Shown: one piece after another, positions 45,408 to 55,945 of the stretch
How positions within the stretch are numbered: position 1 is the first letter of the stretch
How the letters are laid out: the number at the start of each line of letters is the position of its first letter
Origin: Paraspadella gotoi
Lineage: Eukaryota; Chaetognatha
DNA length: 64,000 bases
Direction: 5' to 3'
Assembly (NCBI GenBank): GCA_051294375.1
Contig: CM119269.1
Location: 248,001 to 312,000, forward strand
Made by a program: the position numbers and the translations under genes
Notes under the pieces: generated by a model
The model's input: the letters and a program-made list of their open reading frames with translations, nothing else
What the model was told of the DNA's origin: nothing
Databases searched by the model: none

Positions 45408-48123
45408 CTTACACACAAAAGGCCCACACCTCCAATTCGCTAATCAATTTCAAAATGAAAAAAATCATAAACTTATAATGGAATCCATCCGGAGATAATG
45501 ATAGCTCTTTTCTTCCCTGAGTTACAGGGTAGTGATTCAAAAAATAGAAAAAACAGTTAACGGCCACCCTGTATACTAATACTAGGCTACTCAATAATAT
45601 TCGTCGTAAGTTTTACCACTGAAATTAAACAATAATAACACTAAAATTAATAAATAATTAACATCCCACTTGGCCTTCGCTTCCACATAACTTGTTATTT
45701 ATTCATTCATATTTTTTTTTCTCTTTCGACGCCGCTAATCAACGCCGTTTTCCTTTTGTTCTCATCCGGCGTCGTTCGAGCGGAGTTCCTTTCAACCGGC
45801 GCGCTCTTCCGCATCGATGCCGGCGTCATTTTGCCGTCGACGTCAGCCGGCGCTTTTTTTACCTCCGGTGGCACGGTTTTGCCATTTCGCCATCGACTGG
45901 CAAATAATTTTTGCCGTGAATGGTATCGATAAGTTTCAAAATATTGAAGTAAAATTCATGAATAATTTAATAAATTGTTTTCAAACTAACCGGTATTTTG
46001 ATATTATAGCTGACCTCATATTTGAACAATTTCCAATTTTTAGCCCTAATGTTTAATAATTAACGAACATTTGAAAAAAAAAGTTTTATTAATAACTGGC
46101 ATTTTTTCAATGTATCATATTTATTCTTTCAGCATAACTGGTAAAGTTTAACCACAACTGGCACTGTTTTGCCATCAGTCTATTATCCCTTGTCTTTTTA
46201 TTAAAGCTTAACTGCTCTTTTGTTTCTCTCGTCAACAGTGACACGTGNNNNNNNNNNNNNNNNNNNNNNNNNNNNNNNNNNNNNNNNNNNNNNNNNNNNN
46301 NNNNNNNNNNNNNNNNNNNNNNNNNNNNNNNNNNNNNNNNNNNNNNNNNNNNNNNNNNNNNNNNNNNNNNNNNNNNNNNNNNNNNNNNNNNNNNNNNNNN
46401 NNNNNNNNNNNNNNNNNNNNNNNNNNNNNNNNNNNNNNNNNNNNNNNNNNNNNNNNNNNNNNNNNNNNNNNNNNNNNNNNNNNNNNNNNNNNNNNNNNNN
46501 NNNNNNNNNNNNNNNNNNNNNNNNNNNNNNNNNNNNNNNNNNNNNNNNNNNNNNNNNNNNNNNNNNNNNNNNNNNNNNNNNNNNNNNNNNNNNNNNNNNN
46601 NNNNNNNNNNNNNNNNNNNNNNNNNNNNNNNNNNNNNNNNNNNNNNNNNNNNNNNNNNNNNNNNNNNNNNNNNNNNNNNNNNNNNNNNNNNNNNNNNNNN
46701 NNNNNNNNNNNNNNNNNNNNNNNNNNNNNNNNNNNNNNNNNNNNNNNNNNNNNNNNNNNNNNNNNNNNNNNNNNNNNNNNNNNNNNNNNNNNNNNNNNNN
46801 NNNNNNNNNNNNNNNNNNNNNNNNNNNNNNNNNNNNNNNNNNNNNNNNNNNNNNNNNNNNNNNNNNNNNNNNNNNNNNNNNNNNNNNNNNNNNNNNNNNN
46901 NNNNNNNNNNNNNNNNNNNTCTTCATAAATTATGTATTGTATAAGTTCACCCCGCCTATAACACCTTCTGTCGTGACCCGGTTGCTTGAGTAAAGCCATT
47001 AGTTCATAACTAATAACTCCCGGGATCGATCCCGAAGGGTACCTCCCCTGCGGGAAGCATAAGGACGGCCGTAAACTGCCTTGGGGGCCTGGAAAACTCT
47101 CAAGCCTGGTAACAAGCCCAGGACCCGTTTCATGGCTGCTAGCGAGGGTTANNNNNNNNNNNNNNNNNNNNNNNNNNNNNNNNNNNNNNNNNNNNNNNNN
47201 NNNNNNNNNNNNNNNNNNNNNNNNNNNNNNNNNNNNNNNNNNNNNNNNNNNNNNNNNNNNNNNNNNNNNNNNNNNNNNNNNNNNNNNNNNNNNNNNNNNN
47301 NNNNNNNNNNNNNNNNNNNNNNNNNNNNNNNNNNNNNNNNNNNNNNNNNNNNNNNNNNNNNNNNNNNNNNNNNNNNNNNNNNNNNNNNNNNNNNNNTTTA
47401 AACTACTTACGTCTGGAAATAGTTTTGTATAATTTTGACGGTGAATAACCTTTTTGGGATAATTAAAAAATAAATGTTTATCACTTTCGATTTCCTCCTT
47501 GAGTATTATGGTCGTCAAGTGAGTGAGTGAAGGATCAGCCNNNNNNNNNNNNNNNNNNNNNNNNNNNNNNNNNNNNNNNNNNNNNNNNNNNNNNNNNNNN
47601 NNNNNNNNNNNNNNNNNNNNNNNNNNNNNNNNNNNNNNNNNNNNNNNNNNNNNNNNNNNNNNNNNNNNNNNNNNNNNNNNNNNNNNNNNNNNNNNNNNNN
47701 NNNNNNNNNNNNNNNNNNNNNNNNNNTCACTTTTTTCTTTCATTTTCACTCTCTTCTTTCTCTCCCGATTTTCTTCTTCTTTCACCAAATCCATTCACCA
47801 GAAAAGGTTCCCTCTCCTCCTCCCATTTGTGAACTCACATCTTCCAAACTTAATCACGCCCGGCCGCTCGTTCTCACTGAATCACGTTTCCCCAACCCGC
47901 GCAAGATTGGGTCGAAGTCCGCGGCCACCTCCTACTCACCGCTAACCCCCATGAGTCTATGCAATCCCTAAGCTCCCTCTGCCCCTAACTCTAACCCCCT
48001 CGCTTCCCTCTAACCCTCAACCCTCAAAATTCTCCCTCCAGATATTTTGTTTGAGTCAGACGCTCAATCCAAGTCCAAAACGGATTTTTGCCTTCGCCCA
48101 GATGATTCACTTTAACTCTTTGC

Positions 48124-48164
<41 letters not shown>

Positions 48165-48356
48165 GTCTCTCTCTCTCTCTTCTTCTCTCTCTCTCTCTTG
48201 CTCTCTCTCTCTTTTTTTTCTCTTTCCTCCTTTTCCCGACCATTAAACTTCCATTTTAACCCGTGACCCATATTACAAACAACTTTCCTTCCCTTCAACG
48301 CTATCACATTCTCTTCTACCTTTTCCAATCTCTCGTCCCTCTCGTCTCTTCTCCCC

Positions 48357-48405
<49 letters not shown>

Positions 48406-48420
48406 TTCTCTCTCTCTCTC
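45377..48420. other. Cleaner counterpart blocks with three gaps; no gene
   Basis: Gaps at 46,248-46,919 (672 N), 47,152-47,396 (245 N) and 47,541-47,726 (186 N). 45,440-46,247 and 46,920-47,930 are the cleaner versions of sequence also present at 39-42.9 kb. After 47,940 come CTAACCC-like C-rich repeats (47,970-48,030) and CT arrays (48,129-48,210; 48,367-48,420). Confidence 0.65.
46922..47150 (+). mobile_element. tRNA(Met)-like SINE, copy C (reference copy)
   Basis: The head folds like a tRNA: a D arm GCTT-GAGTA-AAGC (46,984-46,996), an anticodon arm ATTAG-TTCATAA-CTAAT (46,998-47,014) with CAT at 47,005-47,007, and a B-box-like GGGATCGATCCC (about 47,022-47,033). The CAT anticodon points to tRNA-Met origin. 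The sequence then continues into a body shared with copies at 15.7 and 42.1 kb. The T arm is an extended palindrome and the acceptor stem does not pair, so this is not a working tRNA. Confidence 0.65.
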
Positions 48421-51338
48421 TCACCTCGCCCCTTCGACTTCGTCCAATTCCAATTCTCGCTCCGCGCGTGGAGACGAGACTGTCAGCTTTAGAGATGATT
48501 TAAGAAGGAAAAAAAACCAGAAACACAAAGAGATATTTCAGCAAGGGAAAAGAACAAGAAGTACTTTCTTCAATTAGCGAAACTGATTTGGCGATCGTCA
48601 CTACTGTTGCGTGTTGTGAATATGATCTTCAATATGGCGTATAATTACTTAATAATCAAGTATTAGTTGGTCCTGCATTAAGTGCTTAAACGTATAATAC
48701 CAAATAAGAATTAATGTAATGTACAACTTCCGATTTTGTGATATTATTGAGAGCAAGGAAGCAGGGAGAGAGAAAGATATTATTATTCTTTGAAGTGTAT
48801 TGGAAAAAAAAAAAAGCATAGTATCAAGAGATTGTGATATTTGTAAAGTCCAGTAGAGAGAAAAGCATTGAAGTTAGATGATAATGAGCCGAGAAGCGTA
48901 TTGGTAATGAATGGTAATATATAAAATTCGATATAATAATGGTTTATGAATTCTAGAAGAAAAAAAGAAAAATGAGAAGATAGCACACAAAAAATGATTG
49001 AAGATTATAGATATGGAGAGATATTTGAAGAGAAAACGATAATATTTATAAAGAGGAACAAAGGGTAATGAGAAGACTTAATAAAAATAATAAAGAAGAA
49101 GTAAAGGATTAGTAAGATTCGTAAAGATGTGAAGTGAAATTTTTATCAAAAATTGAGATAAATTAATTAATTGAGAGGAATGAGAGGAAAGCTTATACAA
49201 GAATCTAAAGAGAGTATTGTAACTTGAAAAAAAGTAAATAAAATAAGAACTGAAGGTGTATCATTAAATTTAATATAAAAACTTATTCAAAGGTATTAGT
49301 TTAGAAAAATATTAAAAATGGAAAAAAAGTTAATTGAAATTAATAAATTAACAATATTTTTAGAGTCCATATTTGTCTCGGTTTTTTTAATTATTGTTCT
49401 GATAGGCCGCTCCTCTCCAATGTTCTCTTACAGTCTAGCTTCCGACGTGGTTTATCTAAAATAGCCCTTCCCCCCCGCTGACCAGGGTGTATCTTACGTG
49501 CAAGTTTCATCGCTCTAAAAGCTTCGGTTCACTTAAGCCCACCTCAGACAGATGCTAGTTGAATTCCGCTTTTTCTCGATTTTTAAATTCGATTTAGACT
49601 TAGTGCGCTAGCTTCTTAATTTAAGGTCAATGAGATCTACACAGTTCTTATAGGTAAGAATATTATTGATTCCTGTTTTCTAAATTCAATATTGAAAAAT
49701 ACGTCTATAAAAAGAAATAATTCAAGTGTCCTATACCGTATTGAAGTTAAAAGTACACAATTTAGACAAATTCACCCAGTTGACTTCTATGATTTATAAT
49801 CAAATAAAAAGAGATATTTGGAAGATAAAGCACAGAAATTCTAATAAAAACCCAATTACCAATGGTAACATGATGTTTATCAGAACTCGAGAACTCTCGA
49901 GCTCTCTCTGACTGTCACATATTTATGCGAGTGGAAAAAAGAAATAGATAGCCTATAAGCATTAAATGTATTGCCTATAACGGTCTCACAATCGAAGTTG
50001 AACGAATAGCAAGAAAGGAACAACACAATTTGTAAATCTAGACCTCGGCGTCGCGTCGATCTATTTAGATGTTTCGTAGTGCACTCCCGAGAGTAAATCT
50101 CGAAATCCGCGCGCTTGGAAAATATCTCGCTGTCTACAATTCCCTGGTAATCTTACGCCACCATCTAACTTCTTCTTTTTTAACAAGTGTACACTTACCA
50201 TTATTCCATAGCACTTCTAGACGCTCACATATGTGTTTCATAAGCCTTCAAGCGCTTTCGCTCCCTGATTTGATAGGGTACATTAGGCTGGTGCATCGAT
50301 TCTCCGTCCAGACATCATGCCCATATTTTCGCCAACATACGAGACGCGTATGCTCGCACTTCCTCAATGGCGTGACGTCTGCCTCGCTTGGGCCAAATAC
50401 AACCTTTCTCTCTGGGATCTGGCCGTTCCAGCCGGAGAATCCTACCTCTCATGTTCCTCATCATTCGGGAAGTGCGACGTACAAGAGGCGTCCAATTTAA
50501 ATGATTTTACGACTCTGCTCCTCGGTCTTTGCAGCGCAGTTCAATGAGAATGACTAACTCTGAACGATGTGATAGAGAGACGGTAATCAAGGAAACACTG
50601 TTGTGGTATGAAGTAATGCTGTCTATATGGTGCTGTTTTATGTGGATATGTTGTTTTGTATGGCGTGGATCGATGTACCTGGTTTTCATTATGTTAGCAC
50701 TTCTCCTCTCTCTCTCTCTCCGCTCTCTTCCCTCTCTCTTCTCTCTCTGCTCTCTCTCTCTCCCCGCATCTTTTTTGGAAAAGTGATATCTTTATGTTCT
50801 CTTTACGAGGGTCAATTGTACAATCTGCGATTTAGCCGAATGGATGTGACTCTGATGCCCTGGTGTAGAAAGTATATATTCTTTTTCAAATGATGCAAAT
50901 TTTATATAAAACACGAACTGATGATTATTAATTTCCGCGTAGTAAACAGGTTAGAGGTTTTAGGACCTTTGAGAAACTGGGGCGAGTTATTACGATAGAG
51001 TGATTGCCACGCGCAGTCTCTCAGATGACGTATTTTTACACGTGATTACTTATGTTATTGAGAGATGGAAAGTTAAGATCAGAGAACTCTGACCTTCTAT
51101 CGTGAGCAGTGCGCGTGACGACGACGTACTGGACGCGAGACGAGTTGGATATGGAAGGACGCATGACCCGAGTAAGTGAGACGGGACGAGATTGGATGGT
51201 TTAATCATGATGCATGGAAGAGAGACGATAATGGAAATATATCTACAATGAGTATGACATAGTGTCGCAGTGATTCTACTCTCTTGTAATATTATCTATA
51301 ATTAACACCGGGTTTTAATCTCTTCTCTTATATCTTCT
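48421..51338. other. Probable noisy gap-fill; copy of 51.4-52.96 kb
   Basis: 48,421-48,760 matches 51,364-51,610 (ACTGATTTGG(C)GATCGTCACTA, AATAAGAATTAAT); 49,270-49,620 matches 52,002-52,190 (AAAAACTTATTCAAAGG, CCTCTCCAAT); 50,340-50,560 matches TTC38 exon 1; 51,195-51,310 matches 52,865-52,960 (CATGATGCATGGAA, AGAGAGACGA). This copy is longer through inserted bases and ends at a 25-N gap. Confidence 0.7.
50340..50560 (+). pseudogene. Noisy second copy of TTC38 exon 1
   Basis: CTCAATGGCGTGACGTC and GCTTGGGCCAAA are identical to the true exon at 52.5 kb, but extra bases shift the frame (for example QWRDVCLAWAKYNLSLWDL in place of QWRDVAAWAKTG). The surrounding sequence is also a copy, so it is best read as an assembly artefact and not as a second gene. 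Confidence 0.65.
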
Positions 51339-51363
51339 NNNNNNNNNNNNNNNNNNNNNNNNN
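51339..51363. other. Assembly gap, 25 N
   Basis: Separates the noisy copy from the cleaner copy of the same region. Confidence 0.95.
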
Positions 51364-52480
51364 CTCTCTCTCTCTCTCACCCTCGCCCTTCGACTCTCCA
51401 TCCAATCGCGCGTTAGAGACGAACAAATTTCTGGATCTTTCTTCATAGAACTGATTTGGGATCGTCACTACTGTGTGAATATGGATCATCAATATGGTCG
51501 TAATTATTAAAATCAATATTATGGTCTGATTAAGGCTTAAACTATAATACAAATAAGAATTAATTGTAATGTTACAACTTCCATTTTTGATTATTGGAAA
51601 GATAATTATTATTCTTTGAAGTTTGAAAAAAAATTATTCAAGAGATTTATATTTTAAAAGTATTGAGTTTAAAATTTATAATAGTAAATCATATTTATGA
51701 ATCTAAAAAAATGTAATAAATATTAAAAATATTTTAAAACTATATTATAAAAATAATAAAAATAAGTTTAATTATAATTTTATAAAANNNNNNNNNNNNN
51801 NNNNNNNNNNNNNNNNNNNNNNNNNNNNNNNNNNNNNNNNNNNNNNNNNNNNNNNNNNNNNNNNNNNNNNNNNNNNNNNNNNNNNNNNNNNNNNNNNNNN
51901 NNNNNNNNNNNNNNNNNNNNNNNNNNNNNNNNNNNNNNNNNNNNNNNNNNNNNNNNNNNNNNNNNNNNNNNNNNNNNNNNNNNNNNNNNNNNNNNNNNNN
52001 NNTAAAAACTTATTCAAAGGTTATAATAAAAATGAAAAAAAAATTTTATCATTTTTTTTATTTAAAAGTTTCATAGGCCGTCCTCTCCAATATCTTCTTC
52101 CCGAAGTGGCCTCCCCCCGGTTTCGATCCTCAAAGCCCACGAGGTTGTCCGCCTCGATTTTAAATTCGAGCTACGCGTTCAACAATCATAAATTTTATTT
52201 TTTTAAATTCAATATTGAAAATATTAAAGAAGTAAAGTAATAAATAACAAAATAACAAACAAAAATTTGAAAAGAAATCTAAATAAACAACAGAGACGAC
52301 GACGACGACGACGGCCAAATATTGTTACGCAAAACGAAAGAAAGGAAAACATTTTGACGGTCGGTGATTTGAATCCCAATAAATCTCGACCGGCCGCGCC
52401 ACCCCGTATCTACGCCACCACTCTCACTACCATTCCTAGCACCCTAGCTCACTTATAACCACCCCAGGGTCAACGGTCAC
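51364..52480. other. Upstream region of TTC38, with gap
   Basis: AT-rich DNA, a gap at 51,788-52,002 (215 N), and an ACG run at 52,295-52,312. No promoter elements can be assigned with confidence. Confidence 0.6.
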
Positions 52481-52508
52481 CCTCCGCAACATCCCAACAT
52501 CAGACACG

Positions 52509-52653
52509 ATGCACTCTCAATGGCGTGACGTCGCCGCTTGGGCCAAAACCGGCGCTCCTCTCTCCACTACGAGCGACGAGAGCGCCAAGATGTACGACGC
52601 CGCTTTGACGCAGTTCATGGGATACTACGAGGATAGAGAGACGGACGGACTGG
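52509..52653 (+). CDS. TTC38: TTC38 exon 1
   Basis: Starts at the ATG of MHSQWRDVAAWAKTGAPLST, whose WxxxxxPLSTTS matches the TTC38 N-terminus. The upstream frame lacks family resemblance, so this ATG is preferred. It ends at CTGG followed by GTGAGAG, one base into a Gly codon. The exon end lies within a GGAC/GGAT-rich repeat that continues into the intron. Confidence 0.9.
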
Positions 52654-54418
52654 GTGAGAGGATGGATGGATAGATGGACGGACGGATTAGGTGAATGAAT
52701 GGATGGACTGGGTGAGAGATATAACGACTGAGAGATGGATAGACTGGGTTAGAAAGATTGCAAGTTTGATATATTGGATACTTTGTTAGAGATGGAAGGA
52801 TAGACAGATGGACCCACTGGGTGAGAACTGAGAAGTTGGATGGATGGATAGAGGGACAGATTGGATTTAACATGATGCATGGAAAGAGAGACGAATGGAC
52901 ATTATTTCAAGTAATGTTTTGATGATTCTTTTAATTAATTATAATTAACACGTTTTAAACAACACAACTACTAATTAATGTCTCTCTCCCCTTCTCTCCT
53001 CTCTCTCTCCCCCTCTCTCCTCTCTCTCTCTCCAATNNNNNNNNNNNNNNNNNNNNNNNNNNNNNNNNNNNNNNNNNNNNNNNNNNNNNNNNNNNNNNNN
53101 NNNNNNNNNNNNNNNNNNNNNNNNNNNNNNNNNNNNNNNNNNNNNNNNNNNNNNNNNNNNNNNNNNNNNNNNNNNNNNNNNNNNNNNNNNNNNNNNNNNN
53201 NNNNNNNNNNNNNNNNNNNNNNNNNNNNNNNNNNNNNNNNNNNNNNNNNNNNNNNNNNNNNNNNNNNNNNNCCCCTCTCCCCTTACTCTTTCGCTTCCCC
53301 CCGCTTCCTCCCCCCCGCAGGTGGCGCCATCCACCGCTGCCTCCAAGCGGACGAAAATTGTATCATGGGTCACGTGATGGCAAACGTCTACGAATTCTTG
53401 ACGCTGACTTGTGGAGCTTTTGATGATCCGTCGAAGGCGCACGTGGGAGAGATGGTGCTGAAGGCTCAAGGTGAAGTGACTCTGTCTCTGTTGGTTCTTT
53501 GTGTCTGTCTTTCTCTCGAACTTTGTCTCTGGGTCTCTTCAGTAGTGAAAATTTCGAAANNNNNNNNNNNNNNNNNNNNNNNNNNNNNNNNNNNNNNNNN
53601 NNNNNNNNNNNNNNNNNNNNNNNNNNNNNNNNNNNNNNNNNNNNNNNNNNNNNNNNNNNNNNNNNNNNNNNNNNNNNNNNNNNNNNNNNNNNNNNNNNNN
53701 NNNNNNNNNNNNNNNNNNNNNNNNNNNNNNNNNNNNNNNNNNNNNNNNNNNNNNNNNNNNNNNNNNNNNNNNNNNNNNNNNNNNNNNNNNNCCCCCACAC
53801 CAAGGTAAGCCGCCTCGATCCCCGACGACCAAACACTCGAGGCTTAAATCAAAACGAGATTTTCGAAACCAAAACAGAAAAACAGAAAAACAAAAAAAAA
53901 CATAGAAAAAAAGGGAAACATTTCTCTTGGTTTAAAACGAAATGACCTTGAACGACCTTGAGTGACCTTGGATTGACCTCGAATGACCCGGACTCAAATA
54001 ATCAAAAAAAGGATTTTCGTTCCTTAATCCAAAGGTTTTTTTCCCCTTTTCTTTTCAACTTTTTAGTTGCGCATCGAGCACTCGCGGAGCCACTCTATAA
54101 GTCACTTTTCGGTCGGTCTGTCGGTCGGTATGTCTAAGTAACTGCAAGCGCCACCTTCAGTGCGTGTCATAAATACACGGGCTAAAAAAGTTTTTGTAGT
54201 CATGTCATGTCATGTCATGTCATCATAGGGAGAATAATGTCGCTGCGGCGCAACACATTCCTCCCATCCTCCCTTCCTTCCTTCTTTCCTTTAATTTTCT
54301 TCTTCCTAATTTTTCTTTTATTTTTTTATTTTCCTTTTCTTCTTCCTACCTTCCTACCTTCCATAAGCATTACTTTTCTCTTTCCTCCCTTATTTCTTTA
54401 GTTGCTTATCCCCCTAGT

Positions 54419-54457
<39 letters not shown>

Positions 54458-55560
54458 NNNNNNNNNNNNNNNNNNNNNNNNNNNNNNNNNNNNNNNNNNN
54501 NNNNNNNNNNNNNNNNNNNNNNNNNNNNNNNNNNNNNNNNNNNNNNNNNNNNNNNNNNNNNNNNNNNNNNNNNNNNNNNNNNNNNNNNNNNNNNNNNNNN
54601 NNNNNNNNAGAAATCCTTTCGGAAATCCTTCCCTTCGACATGACCATTTACAAGTTGGGAGAAATGCAGCCATTGTCTCGATGCGGCGACTAGTTGACTA
54701 ATTTTTTAAAAAATATTTTAAAAAAAGACATCAATGATATGAAAAAGATAAAGAATAAAATCAATTATTCTTGATAGATACATTTGGTGAATTGAGCGAC
54801 AATAAAATTATAGAGACGCATCACCACATCGAGAAAATCCGTCTGCTTCTCACAACAACAACAACAACAACGACGACGACAACCAAACAACAAAAAGCCT
54901 TTCCTTCTCTTTTTCCCAGATCCATAAATGATTGATTGCCCTTTCAAGCGAGACGCAACAACAACAACAACAAAAACAACAACAATCAACTCCGCCCACC
55001 ATTTTGATAGCGCCTCTAGTGACAAACAACTAAAACATCGACAATGGCCACAAGCCACAAAAACCACAGCAGCAGCAATGACCCCTTACCTCATCCCAAA
55101 TCCCCCACAATATTTCCACAGCTGTATGTGACTTTTTCTTCCTTCTCCCCACACCCCCTTTTCGTACCCACAACCTTGACGTTCCTCCGGTTCCCTTGTC
55201 CCTTCTCAGTCCACAACTATGACTCTTTCAATCTATCCCTCCCTTCCCCTCCTTTCCACAACCTCCTTTCCTCCCCACATTCGTGACCTCTTTGCCCACA
55301 CCCTTTATCCACAGCGCCCTCCGTGACTGATCGCGAGCGCCACCATGTTCGCGCCACGCAACTTCTCGCCGACGGTCACTTCCAGAGGGCGTGCCTCGTC
55401 TGGGAGGAAATTCTGGCGCGAAATCCGTTGGACTCGTTGGCGCTGAGGATGGCGCACGAGTGTTGTCTCCTTCTTGGCGCAAGGTGATGGCGTAGAGGAG
55501 GGGCTAGGGGGATTTGTGACGTGGAGGGATTTTTGGCGGGTAGGAGTGGAGATTTGGTGG

Positions 55561-55649
<89 letters not shown>

Positions 55650-55913
55650 TCACTCGCGGTTATAGATATTTTGACCGATAGCGCTCCGTTTCCGCTGATT
55701 GATGTCCCCGCCTCGACTTTTTATCGCCCGCTTTCCCCCTTTGAAGCGTTTTGATTGGTCGACGCCAAAGTCGACGGCTTTGGTCTCCACCAATCAGAAC
55801 GCGAGACACGCGCGAGATTAAATCGGAAAAACTATAGAAGAAACTCGATCTTCTTCGGATTTTACGAGACTTTCGTTTCCCTTCTCGGACTCTTGGCAAT
55901 TTCTAACGCGGAC

Positions 55914-55945
<32 letters not shown>

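Noticed and set aside
46975-47040. A functional tRNA-Met gene
   Set aside because: The anticodon and D arms fold, but the T arm is an over-long palindrome, the acceptor stem does not pair, and the unit is part of a dispersed repeat.
46201-47794. A 520-codon minus-strand frame and similar frames at other gaps
   Set aside because: Mostly N read as open sequence. The readable parts are the SINE and intergenic DNA.
50069-50547. A second TTC38-like gene
   Set aside because: Only a frameshifted copy of exon 1 plus its flanks, ending at a 25-N gap. It is explained better by duplicate assembly.
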